This document shows, piece after piece, positions 56,439 to 63,846 of a DNA stretch of 64,000 nt. Origin of the DNA: Geminicoccus roseus DSM 18922 (GTDB lineage: Bacteria > Pseudomonadota > Alphaproteobacteria > Geminicoccales > Geminicoccaceae); contig NZ_KE386572.1 in assembly GCF_000427665.1 (NCBI RefSeq), forward strand, positions 3,186,196-3,250,195, written 5' to 3'. Made by a program: the position numbers and the translations under genes. The number at the start of each line of letters is the position of its first letter. Within the stretch, counting starts at the first letter, position 1. Below the pieces are notes generated by a model. That model did not search any database. It was not told the DNA's origin and saw only the letters and a program-made list of their open reading frames with translations.

Positions 56439-57689
56439 TCATCCGGCACGGGCAACGGACGGGGGAAGGTCGCGCAGCCAGGCGGGAGGACCCTTGCCGT
56501 CGACGCCAAAGCGCAGGAGGTAGGCTTCGGCCGCCTCGCGGTAAGGCAGGTCGAAGCGCCTGGCGATCTGGCTGCGCAGATGGGCCAGCTCCCGCAGGGC
56601 CTGGCCGGCGGGCGTGTCGGGCTCGGGTTCGTTCGTGTGATCGTTGGCGGCCGGCGGCGTAACGGCTCGCATCCTGTTGCTCATGGCCGCGCTCGAATGG
56701 CCCCCAGAACCCGGGGCGGCCCCTGGACCATGCTTGCCACCGGACCCGGAGCCGGCCGCATTTCCTGCCCGATCCGATTCGTCCGCTCCGTCACGCGAGT
56801 GTGCAGCATCGCGTGCTGGGCCGCTGGGAAGCTCGGGTTCGTTTGTGCGAACGGAGGCGGAGGAGAGGTCGGACCCAGATGGTGAAGGGCCGGGTTCGGT
56901 GCATGAATCCGGGCCAAGTGGCAACGGAAGGATCGGCTCGGGTTCGTTCGTGCAAAATGGCCCGGGTTCGTTCGGCTCATCCGAACTGTCGATCTCGGGT
57001 TCGCCCGGTACTTCAGGCGAGCGGCGGTTCTTGGGTTCGTTTGTGGAAACGGGATGGACCTGCTGCCCGGGTTCGTTCGGAGAAGCAGATCGCCGCGATC
57101 CGGCCTCGTCCGGCCGATCCGGCCCGCAGCCATTCTCGGGTTCGTTCGTGAAATTGAGTGGCGTGGCGGGATCGCCGTCGCTCGGGACAAACGGGTTCTC
57201 TGCCAGCGGGTCGGCCTTGCCGGAGCGGAGCTGGGTCAGGTTGCGGAGAGCTCGGGCGAACGCGTTGTTGGCTTCCGCCAGATAGCGCAGGGCGGTGGGC
57301 AGGGAGGCGCGCCGCTTGTCCTGGTCGTGGACGAGGGTCATCTGCAGCTGCAGATGCGGCTCGTCCGGCGCCCCTGGCGGGGTGGCGCACCAGAACGCCC
57401 GCTCCAGCTGCTCGGCGCGCTCGGCCCGCCAGAGGGCGGTGACCATCCGGGCGCACAGGGCGGCTTCCAGGGGCGAGGCGGGCTGGAAATGGTCGTGAAT
57501 CGAATCCCGCAGCATCTCGTAGTGGGGCAGGTCTTCGTCGCCGATCACGCTGTGGATGGAGGAGCGCAGGCCGAAGGTGCGGGCATTGATTGCCGCGCGC
57601 GCCTTGCCCTCGGGCGTGACGGGGCCATGGCTGCGCCGCCCGTTCCGGCGGGACGCCTCGACCTGGGCAGGGGAAGGATCGCGGGGCAT
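56439..57689 (-). CDS. Hypothetical protein with repeated TNEPE peptides
   Basis: The product is about 416 aa. The N-terminal part (VEASRRNGRRSHGPVTPEGKARAAINARTFGL) matches a widespread uncharacterised bacterial family that begins with R-R-N-x-x-x-S-x-G-P-x-T-P-E-G-K. Helical sequence follows to about residue 170. The middle is a low-complexity region with nine or so TNEPE/NEPG/GEPE peptides, and the C-terminus has a helical segment (LRELAHLRSQIARRFDLPYREAAEAYLLRFGVDGKG). The start at 57689 is preceded by GGAG; 57701 is also possible. It converges with the RTX gene and is divergent from the next gene. Function unknown. Confidence 0.7.
   Translation of the reverse strand: MPRDPSPAQVEASRRNGRRSHGPVTPEGKARAAINARTFGLRSSIHSVIGDEDLPHYEMLRDSIHDHFQPASPLEAALCARMVTALWRAERAEQLERAFWCATPPGAPDEPHLQLQMTLVHDQDKRRASLPTALRYLAEANNAFARALRNLTQLRSGKADPLAENPFVPSDGDPATPLNFTNEPENGCGPDRPDEAGSRRSASPNEPGQQVHPVSTNEPKNRRSPEVPGEPEIDSSDEPNEPGPFCTNEPEPILPLPLGPDSCTEPGPSPSGSDLSSASVRTNEPELPSGPARDAAHSRDGADESDRAGNAAGSGSGGKHGPGAAPGSGGHSSAAMSNRMRAVTPPAANDHTNEPEPDTPAGQALRELAHLRSQIARRFDLPYREAAEAYLLRFGVDGKGPPAWLRDLPPSVARAG
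56622..57150 (-). repeat. Cluster of eight short DNA repeats encoding TNEPE
   Basis: The plus-strand motif CTCGGGTTCGTTCGTG or close variants start near 56622, 56832, 56937, 56961, 56993, 57030, 57066 and 57135. Spacing is irregular but always in frame, so the antisense reading is T-N-E-P-(E/G/K). One further copy lies in the intergenic region near 15183. Confidence 0.8.
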
Positions 57690-57811
57690 GGACGGCTCCA
57701 TCGGCAAGAACGACTTCCTGCCCCAGCGATAACTAGGAAAATGGTCATTGACAATCGGATTGCGCGCATTAGGAACGTGTTCATCAACCGCAAGATGATG
57801 GAGACGATCCG

Positions 57812-58249
57812 ATGCCATGCGATCTCGGCCGACTCACCACCGCGTTCGGCTCCCAGGGCGACGAGGGCTGGATGCTCTGGTCCTATGGCGACAACCGCCC
57901 GGTCGAGCAGATGCTGCAGCCGGGCTTCTTCAACCCGGCCTTCGGCCTGTTCACGGTGGGCGACCTCCTGCTGATGGGCAGCGTGCCGCGCAAGCCGGCC
58001 ATGGCGCAGCTCTGCCGCTCCGATGGCGGCCGGATGCTGCTGGCGATGGTGGCCGGGATCGAGCGGGCACAGGTCCGCCTGCGCATCCTGATCGATCTCG
58101 GCGGGCCGAAGGATCCGGACCTGCCGCAGGCAGCCGCGCTCGGGCAGATGGTGCAGGGGCTGATGGGGCTAGGACTGGCGGGGGACACTCAGCTGGCGGA
58201 GGCTGGCGGGCACATCGCAGGGGGCCAGAAGCAGGGCAGGCGGTCGTGA
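57812..58249 (+). CDS. Hypothetical protein, 145 aa
   Basis: It starts MPCDLGRLTTAFGSQGDEGW and has the hydrophobic-aromatic stretch MLQPGFFNPAFGLFTVGDLLLMGS, then a helical region (LLAMVAGIERAQVRLRILIDLGG). Third positions are GC-rich in this frame and GGAG lies upstream. It is divergent from the TNEPE gene. I recognise no family; phage origin is possible but unsupported. Confidence 0.55.
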   Translation: MPCDLGRLTTAFGSQGDEGWMLWSYGDNRPVEQMLQPGFFNPAFGLFTVGDLLLMGSVPRKPAMAQLCRSDGGRMLLAMVAGIERAQVRLRILIDLGGPKDPDLPQAAALGQMVQGLMGLGLAGDTQLAEAGGHIAGGQKQGRRS

Positions 58250-58267
58250 CGGCGGATCCCCTAAGCA

Positions 58268-59119
58268 TCAGGTAGCTTTGGGCGTCTGGAGGGGAGGGCG
58301 GTTGACGATCCGGCTGACGCTGCTCTCGTGCAGGTCGAAGGCGGCGGCAACCCGGCGCATGGAAAAGGCGCCGGTGGCATAGGCGGCTCTGATGGCTTCA
58401 TTGCGGGCACAGGGCAGGCGGGTGAAGCCGGACAGATCCGGCGCGAGGGGCCGGCGCTGGGTGAAAGGAATGGCGGGGTCGGTTGAGGCCGCACCGATCT
58501 CCTTTTGCATCGCCGCGATCCACTCGGGCTTTCCCAGCCAGATCTGCCCTACCAAATCCCGCCACACATAGGGACCGACCCGGCGGACGAAGGCGGCATA
58601 GAGCTTGGCCGCCTTGTCCGGCGCCGGATGGAAGCGTTGCAGCGTCTCGTCGATGACGAGCCAGTCCGGACGCTCTGCCCGTCCGGCCGTGACGCGGGCG
58701 GAACTCCAGGACCAGTCGAATGGCGTCCGCACCATCCGCGCGCCGACGGGATTTCGAACGACATAACGGACCAGCTCCAGAAAGTGCGATTCCTTTTCGA
58801 CCAGGACCGCCTTGTAGCGGCCCTGCAGGACGTGGCCGACGCGGCGATGACGGCGGTTCCAGGCCTGGGTGTAGATGCCGTTCAGGTCGCGCATGCCGCG
58901 CGCCAAGTTCGGCTCCGGTGTCTCGACCAGCAAATGGTAGTGGTTGGTCATCAAGCACCACGCGTGCAGGCGCCAACCGCGGCGCACGACCGTCGCCGCC
59001 AGCGTCGCCACCCAGTGCTGCCGATCCTCGTCATCATGAACGATGGCGGCCCGCGCATTGCCGCGGGCGGTGACGTGGTAGAAGGCGCCGGGATACTCCA
59101 GGCGAAGCGGGCGGGCCAT
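58268..59119 (-). CDS. REP-associated tyrosine transposase (RAYT, Y1 family)
   Basis: A 283-aa protein starting MARPLRLEYPGAFYHVTARG. It has the metal-binding HxH-type motif in CLMTNHYHLLVETPEPNLARGMRDLNG, the QGRYKAVLVEKESHFLELVRYVVRNPV stretch with the catalytic Tyr region of IS200/RAYT enzymes, and a C-terminal helix-turn-helix (MRRVAAAFDLHESSVSRIV). RAYTs are single-copy domesticated transposases linked to REP palindromes; short repeated motifs lie just downstream. Confidence 0.9.
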   Translation of the reverse strand: MARPLRLEYPGAFYHVTARGNARAAIVHDDEDRQHWVATLAATVVRRGWRLHAWCLMTNHYHLLVETPEPNLARGMRDLNGIYTQAWNRRHRRVGHVLQGRYKAVLVEKESHFLELVRYVVRNPVGARMVRTPFDWSWSSARVTAGRAERPDWLVIDETLQRFHPAPDKAAKLYAAFVRRVGPYVWRDLVGQIWLGKPEWIAAMQKEIGAASTDPAIPFTQRRPLAPDLSGFTRLPCARNEAIRAAYATGAFSMRRVAAAFDLHESSVSRIVNRPPLQTPKAT

Positions 59120-59243
59120 GGCCTGCGTCCTCCACGCAGATATGAACCATCCCTGCTACGTCGGCGGGATGCAGGAACGCAAGGCCTCCCCGTTCTGCGA
59201 CGATGTGCTATGCAAATCCGAAACCTGATGAAGGCAGCTGGAC

Positions 59244-59576
59244 ATGGCCGGAACGCAAGACCTGCCCCCCGACCTGGAAGAGTTGATCGGCCGCGTGGTC
59301 GAGTATTTCGAGCCGCAGGCTGTGATCCTGTTCGGCAGCCATGGGCGGGGCGAGGCAGGACCGGACAGTGACATCGACCTCCTGGTGATCGTCGACGACG
59401 ATGCGCCTGTGGAAAAGCGGCGGCTCTCGGCCGGACGGAAGGCTCGGCGAGGCTGGTACGGCATGGCGGACATCGTGCCGGTCACCCGAAGCCGATATGA
59501 GGAGGGGCGTCGCGTCATTGGCTCGCTCGCCGAGATCGCTTCGGCGGAAGGACGCAGGGTCTATGGCCGGGCCTGA
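59244..59576 (+). CDS. mntA: MNT-type minimal nucleotidyltransferase, antitoxin of a HEPN/MNT pair
   Basis: A 110-aa protein with VVEYFEPQAVILFGSHGRGEAGPDSDIDLLVIVDDD, the G-S-x(n)-D-x-D motif of MNT proteins. In characterised pairs this enzyme AMPylates a tyrosine of the HEPN toxin. Its first codons (MAGTQDLPPDLEEL) overlap one copy of the REP-like repeat. It overlaps the HEPN gene by 14 bases, with the antitoxin first. Confidence 0.88.
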   Translation: MAGTQDLPPDLEELIGRVVEYFEPQAVILFGSHGRGEAGPDSDIDLLVIVDDDAPVEKRRLSAGRKARRGWYGMADIVPVTRSRYEEGRRVIGSLAEIASAEGRRVYGRA

Positions 59577-59991
59577 ACGGCGCTTGCAAGCTGAGGAAGG
59601 CCAGCGATGGCTGCAGCACGCGGAACGGGGCATCGCCGCGGCCGAGCGGGCAATTGCCATGCCGCCGGCGCTTCCCGACATCGCCGCCTATCATTGCCAG
59701 CAGGCCGTCGAGAAGCTGCTGAAGGGCCTACTGGTGGCCGGCGCGATCCGCCCGCGCAAGACCCACGACCTCGACTTTCTGGCGGACGAGGTCGGGTCTG
59801 TCTGGCCGGCACTGGCGCCTCTGGCTGAACCGCTGCGGCGCTGTACCACCTGGGGGTTTGCATACCGCTACCCACTGCCAGAGGAGGAGCCCGCGCCGAC
59901 GGTTGCCGAGATCCGGGCGACACTTGCGCAGATTGAGGATTTGCGGCGAGCGGTGGTCGGCCTGGTCGAGGGGGCAAAAAAGAGCCGTTAG
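59563..59991 (+). CDS. hepT: HEPN-domain toxin of a HEPN/MNT pair
   Basis: A 142-aa alpha-helical protein. The HEPN RNase-type motif R-x4-H is seen as RPRKTH in AGAIRPRKTHDLDFLADEVG, with YHCQQAVEKLLKGLLV before it. The ATG at 59563 (MAGPERRLQAEEGQRWLQHAERG) overlaps the MNT gene. The last 60 or so bases are duplicated downstream. Confidence 0.87.
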   Translation: MAGPERRLQAEEGQRWLQHAERGIAAAERAIAMPPALPDIAAYHCQQAVEKLLKGLLVAGAIRPRKTHDLDFLADEVGSVWPALAPLAEPLRRCTTWGFAYRYPLPEEEPAPTVAEIRATLAQIEDLRRAVVGLVEGAKKSR

Positions 59992-60179
59992 AACCCTCCC
60001 GAAGGTGGAAGGTGCTTGAACGAAAGACCTGACCCCGACTCCGCGGGTGCGTCACGCGCATTGCCGCGGGCGCAGATTGAGGATTTGCAGCGAGCGGTGG
60101 TCGGCCTGGTCGAGGGGCAAAAAAGAGCCGTTAGAACCCTCCCGAAGGTGGAAGGTGTTTGAACGCAAGACCTGACCCC
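59926..60179 (+). repeat. Direct duplication of the hepT 3' end and downstream sequence
   Basis: About 110 bases starting GCGCAGATTGAGGATTTG (59926-60036) recur at 60070-60179 with a few changes, one of them a missing G that shifts the frame. Each copy ends with the REP-like GAACG-AAGACCTGACCCC motif. A 33-base spacer lies between them. Confidence 0.9.
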
Positions 60180-60252
60180 AAGTCCTCTCGCGACGACCAC
60201 GAAAATCGCTTCCCCGTCGCCCCCCGGGAACAGAACCTTAAACCGGCTTTAA

Positions 60253-61491
60253 CTAACTTCGCTCCAACGCCATACCAGAGGAGCCCGCTTCAGTCATTCC
60301 GATTAGCGGATCAACGCTATTATAGATCGCGACGGTTTGTTTCGCAATCGAGCCCCATTCGTAATCTTTAAGCAGATATGTCCAATCTACATAGGGTGCT
60401 CCTTCTATATCATTAGCAAATACTTGCTTTAGACGGCGTGCGATCGCAGAAGGGGAACCAGTCTCTACATAACAGTGACTGGGCAACCCGACATTTCGAT
60501 TAGCATCTATGTCACTCGCTACCACCGGCCGACAGTACGACATCGCTTCAAGCAACGCTATAGGAAGGCCTTCATGGCTCGAAGGAAGAACGAACACACC
60601 GGCGTGACTGAAAATCTCCGCCAGAGGCAGTCCATTTAAGAAGCCGGTCATTACCACACCTGGGGTTGCCATCGCAGCTTCTGATACTCTCTGGCTATAG
60701 GAACTCTTATGATCCGCTGCGCCAACCAAAACTAACCGCAAATCAGGTCTTCCAAGCTCTCTAAATGCATCAATTAAGTCCATATGACGTTTCTCAGGAA
60801 CCAACCGGCTAACGTTCAGGATATACTTCCCAGGCTCTAATCCGAATTGGTCGAGCGCTCTAGAGGTTGGTACCCACCGACCTGATTCAACACCATTCGG
60901 GATATATGTGAAGGCTTTTTGATATTTGGTAGTGAGCTCAGCGGCCAATGAACGCGACACTGCAATACGGGCATTAGCGGTATAAGCTGCCGACATCTCA
61001 CCAATTCGCAAGATGAACTTGGCCAAACGGCCCCATTTCTCACGCTTATAATCTTCGCCATGATGAGTTGCGACGACGCTCAAACCCAGGAGCTTCGCCA
61101 GAGGTGTAACAAGCGAAGGCCCGATGGCATGTATATGTAAGATGCGAGGTCGAATAACCGCAGCGTAAAGAACCGCGAGAATAGAATGAAACAGCGCCTC
61201 TGTACTCGGACCCTGGAAAGAAGGCAACGAAGTCACTTTAAATGAATTAGTCATTATCGGAAGATCAACCGAACTATAAGGCTTGCGCACCACAACATTT
61301 GTGTCAACTCCGAGCCTACTGATCTCCTGCGCCAAATTGCCTACATGAGCTTCGACACCACCCTGTCCACCACCGATACTTCTAAGGCCGATCATCATAA
61401 CGTCGGGCCGTGTCCGCTGAAAAAGGGATTGTAGCGTCCTCCGCGTCCCCAAGCCTGATAAATTCCGCACCGTCGTGTTCCTTTCAGCCAT
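60253..61491 (-). CDS. Glycosyltransferase family 4, surface polysaccharide
   Basis: The product is about 412 aa with a GT-B fold. The N-terminal part has MMIGLRSIGGGQGGVEAHVGNLAQEI, and LSVVATHHGEDYKREKWGR sits in the middle. The C-terminal donor site has ILNVSRLVPEKRHMDLIDAF, then HAGVFVLPSSHEGLPIALLEAMSYCRPVVASDI with the E-x7-E motif. The ATG at 61491 is preferred over a GTG at 61506. The gene is visibly AT-richer than the DNA to the left and belongs to the low-GC block that runs to the window end. Acceptor and linkage cannot be predicted. Confidence 0.88.
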   Translation of the reverse strand: MAERNTTVRNLSGLGTRRTLQSLFQRTRPDVMMIGLRSIGGGQGGVEAHVGNLAQEISRLGVDTNVVVRKPYSSVDLPIMTNSFKVTSLPSFQGPSTEALFHSILAVLYAAVIRPRILHIHAIGPSLVTPLAKLLGLSVVATHHGEDYKREKWGRLAKFILRIGEMSAAYTANARIAVSRSLAAELTTKYQKAFTYIPNGVESGRWVPTSRALDQFGLEPGKYILNVSRLVPEKRHMDLIDAFRELGRPDLRLVLVGAADHKSSYSQRVSEAAMATPGVVMTGFLNGLPLAEIFSHAGVFVLPSSHEGLPIALLEAMSYCRPVVASDIDANRNVGLPSHCYVETGSPSAIARRLKQVFANDIEGAPYVDWTYLLKDYEWGSIAKQTVAIYNSVDPLIGMTEAGSSGMALERS

Positions 61492-61705
61492 CGAGGTAAG
61501 CCACACAGATGTTGCTCACGCGCCCCGAAAACTTCTATTCAACTTCCGTTCTTAAATAATACGCTAACGATCGAAAAACCTGCGTGCTCAATATTTCGAA
61601 GACATCACATGCGACGATGGTATCTGCTCCATTTTCAATTTGCCTAGATACCGAAAGGGTAGGGCAGAGAGAGCGCAATGACATACCCGCAATCAGATGA
61701 TGCAT

Positions 61706-62776
61706 CTATTGAGGACGGCATAACACAAACTGGAGATTACCTCCGAGATACCTAGAATGGGGCGGTACATCTTTGATGATATCTTGAATAATCTCCCACT
61801 CAGGTGAGCCAACGTCAAGAAAAGGAACCAGCACGTGCAGAGGAACAAGTCGCTTCGGAGGACTTTGCTCCACCTCTGCTGAGGAGGCGATTGGTCCGCC
61901 ACTGAGATCTGCGATGGACTCGATGATCGCATTAGTTAAGCGACGTATAGCGGAGCTTTGCCAAGGAAGGACTGGATCTGGATGAAGGAGCATAAGACCT
62001 GCCAAAGCCTCAGCTGCGAATATATGATAATGAAGCGCAAGATGTCCTCTTTGCATCTCCAGAGCGAGAAGCCCATCAGAGCTTATATCAGAAAGACCTG
62101 CGTCACGAACCTCCCTCGCATAATCGACCAGGGCCTCATCCTCGATAACCAACCCTACTGCGAGTACGGCAATACCATTCCAAAAATAGTGATTGTTCCT
62201 GCCAGCGACCTCGACCCCACGGGCCTGGAATTCCATTAGAGCAGTTGCATTGCGTTGGAACCACTCTCGAATCTCGACTGACTCCTCTATTTCATCGATC
62301 TCAGGCTGAGCCTTCAAGTAGGCAATCGCAACCTGCAAAATGATCCAACTCCTATAAAACTGATCGGTAGGCGAGTCCGCGCCCTCGAGTGCGTGATTGC
62401 GTGCCGAGTGCACAATTGCACGTGCAAGGCACGCCGCTAGATGTGACTTCTCCTCACGCGGTGCAGCACGATAGTCGTCTGCGATCGAAATGATCTTACG
62501 TGCGGGCACATCGATCGCTTCTCGAAGTGGGCGTTGGCGGTCAACCTCGCGCGGATCATCGGTAGCATGAGTAGGATCCGAACGGTCAAACCGCGGCTGT
62601 AGATTCAGGTACTGTGGCATAGCTGCGACCTCGCCACACGTCACAGACGCCCCTGATATGCCCGCGCCCTTTGATTGAACCACGAAAACATCAAACACCA
62701 ACACATTCAACACCAAGAGTCCGAACAAACTTATGATCAGAATATGTGAACGCCATTTGTATGCTGAGTTAGCCAT
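61706..62776 (-). CDS. Membrane-anchored alginate-lyase-like protein (PL5/AlgL superfamily)
   Basis: A 356-aa protein with one N-terminal membrane helix (about residues 11-33) followed by an (alpha/alpha) toroid-type helical domain. EVAGRNNHYFWNGIAVLAVGLV matches the catalytic N-N-H-x-Y-W region of AlgL, and LALEMQRGHLALHYHIFAAEALAGLMLL matches the E-x-x-R-x-x-x-A-L-x-Y-H stretch with the catalytic Tyr/His/Arg. Elsewhere it is divergent. The substrate need not be alginate; a uronic acid polymer made by the same low-GC cluster is a reasonable guess. Such lyases often act in the periplasm during polymer export. Confidence 0.7.
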   Translation of the reverse strand: MANSAYKWRSHILIISLFGLLVLNVLVFDVFVVQSKGAGISGASVTCGEVAAMPQYLNLQPRFDRSDPTHATDDPREVDRQRPLREAIDVPARKIISIADDYRAAPREEKSHLAACLARAIVHSARNHALEGADSPTDQFYRSWIILQVAIAYLKAQPEIDEIEESVEIREWFQRNATALMEFQARGVEVAGRNNHYFWNGIAVLAVGLVIEDEALVDYAREVRDAGLSDISSDGLLALEMQRGHLALHYHIFAAEALAGLMLLHPDPVLPWQSSAIRRLTNAIIESIADLSGGPIASSAEVEQSPPKRLVPLHVLVPFLDVGSPEWEIIQDIIKDVPPHSRYLGGNLQFVLCRPQ

Positions 62777-62832
62777 ACTCGAATAGCTCTCGATGCAAAT
62801 AAATTACCATCTGTTCTTCTGACCGCCTCTCG

Positions 62833-63846
62833 CTAACGTAAAAGCTCAAAATGCTCATGCGCCGCGACATGGGCAGGAGCCACCACTCCATCAAATCGAA
62901 CATGCTGAACCTCGCAATCCAGCCGAAATCCAGTCACGTCCTGTACCCTCTGCCGTATCAAGTAAACAAGCCGCAAAACATCGAAAGATGTCGCACCTCC
63001 GTTGTTGACAATAAAGTTGGCGTGCTGAGTTGAAATTTGCGCACCTCCCTCCCGAAGCCCTTTGAAACCAATGCGTTCAATGATAGCGCCTGGTGCTCCG
63101 ACGGAGGAATACATCGTCGGGTCAGACAAGAAAGTTGATCCTCCATTCGGTAAATTCTTCGGGAAACGGGTCCTCCTACTCCTCAATATGTTAATCATAT
63201 CGCGTCGAATGATACTTGGATCGGCCGGAGTGAGTTCGAGTTGAACCTCAACGACCGCAAGACGCTGAAACTGTAGCGATGACTTGCGATAAGAAAAATT
63301 ACAGTCATCGCGGCTCAACGTCATATCTTCACCGTTGAAAGTTACGCACTGTACGCGCAGGACGTTGTTGCCAATTCCCAAGCGCTGGCTGCCTCCATTC
63401 ATCAGTACTAGACCTCCTAAGGTCCCCGGGATGCCAACGGCGTGCTCAAGGCCAGAAAGCCCTTCCTGCGCTGACCGACGGGCAAGATAGGGCATCCAGA
63501 CGCCCGCTTGGGCAACCATAGTGGACCCGGACGTGCGCACGGAAGACATCGATCGAGAGATTCTTAAGATAAGTCCGTTGAAGCCGCGCGTGTCGAACAG
63601 GACATTAGAACTATCACCCATAATGAAAACCGGTTCACTTCGCGACCGCATTAGGCGGAAGACGTTACTGATATCAGACGAGCTTGCCGCGTCTACGACA
63701 CACCATGCATTACCTCCGATCTTCCACCGGGAGATCTGAGATAGGCTGACATTCTTGTGGATACGACCCTCAAGCGTTTCCTCAAGCGGAGCTATTACTT
63801 CCCTCAAGAAACTGTCGGTGATAGGGAACCATTGCTGGGAACTCAC
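62833..63846 (-). CDS. murB: UDP-N-acetylenolpyruvoylglucosamine reductase (MurB), low-GC copy
   Basis: A 337-aa flavoprotein. The FAD-binding domain has SRWKIGGNAWCVVDA, PVFIMGDSSNVLFDTRGFNGLILRI and GLEHAVGIPGTLGGLVLMNGG. The C-terminal MurB domain has PNGGSTFLSDP, where most MurBs read G-S-x-F-K-N-P, then QHANFIVNNGGATSFDVLRLVYLIRQRV and LDCEVQHV with the conserved Glu. It reduces UDP-GlcNAc-enolpyruvate to UDP-MurNAc. The start is a GTG overlapping the murA stop. Low GC and the polysaccharide context suggest it is not the housekeeping dcw-cluster copy. Confidence 0.87.
   Translation of the reverse strand: MSSQQWFPITDSFLREVIAPLEETLEGRIHKNVSLSQISRWKIGGNAWCVVDAASSSDISNVFRLMRSRSEPVFIMGDSSNVLFDTRGFNGLILRISRSMSSVRTSGSTMVAQAGVWMPYLARRSAQEGLSGLEHAVGIPGTLGGLVLMNGGSQRLGIGNNVLRVQCVTFNGEDMTLSRDDCNFSYRKSSLQFQRLAVVEVQLELTPADPSIIRRDMINILRSRRTRFPKNLPNGGSTFLSDPTMYSSVGAPGAIIERIGFKGLREGGAQISTQHANFIVNNGGATSFDVLRLVYLIRQRVQDVTGFRLDCEVQHVRFDGVVAPAHVAAHEHFELLR

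Larger units (their letters stand above)
59175..60179 (+). repeat. REP-like motif GAACGCAAGACCTGACCCC in four copies next to the RAYT gene
   Basis: Copies lie at 60161-60179 (exact), 60018-60036 (one change), 59251-59268 (GAACGCAAGACCTGCCCC) and 59175-59187 (GAACGCAAGGCCT, weaker). All are on the plus strand, the side upstream of the RAYT start. The 59251 copy includes codons 3-8 of the nucleotidyltransferase gene. Confidence 0.65.

Noticed and set aside
49405-56442. A 2345-codon open frame on the minus strand across the secreted-protein and RTX genes
   Set aside because: It is antisense to several well-supported genes. Repeated GGC-GGx-GAC codons of the RTX units avoid stops in this antisense frame, so the length is a by-product of the repeats. 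The predicted protein has no signal, start site or family.
56439-58249. A prophage remnant made of the TNEPE gene and the 145-aa gene
   Set aside because: Neither protein shows phage structural, integrase or lysis motifs, and no att-like repeats or tRNA adjoin them.
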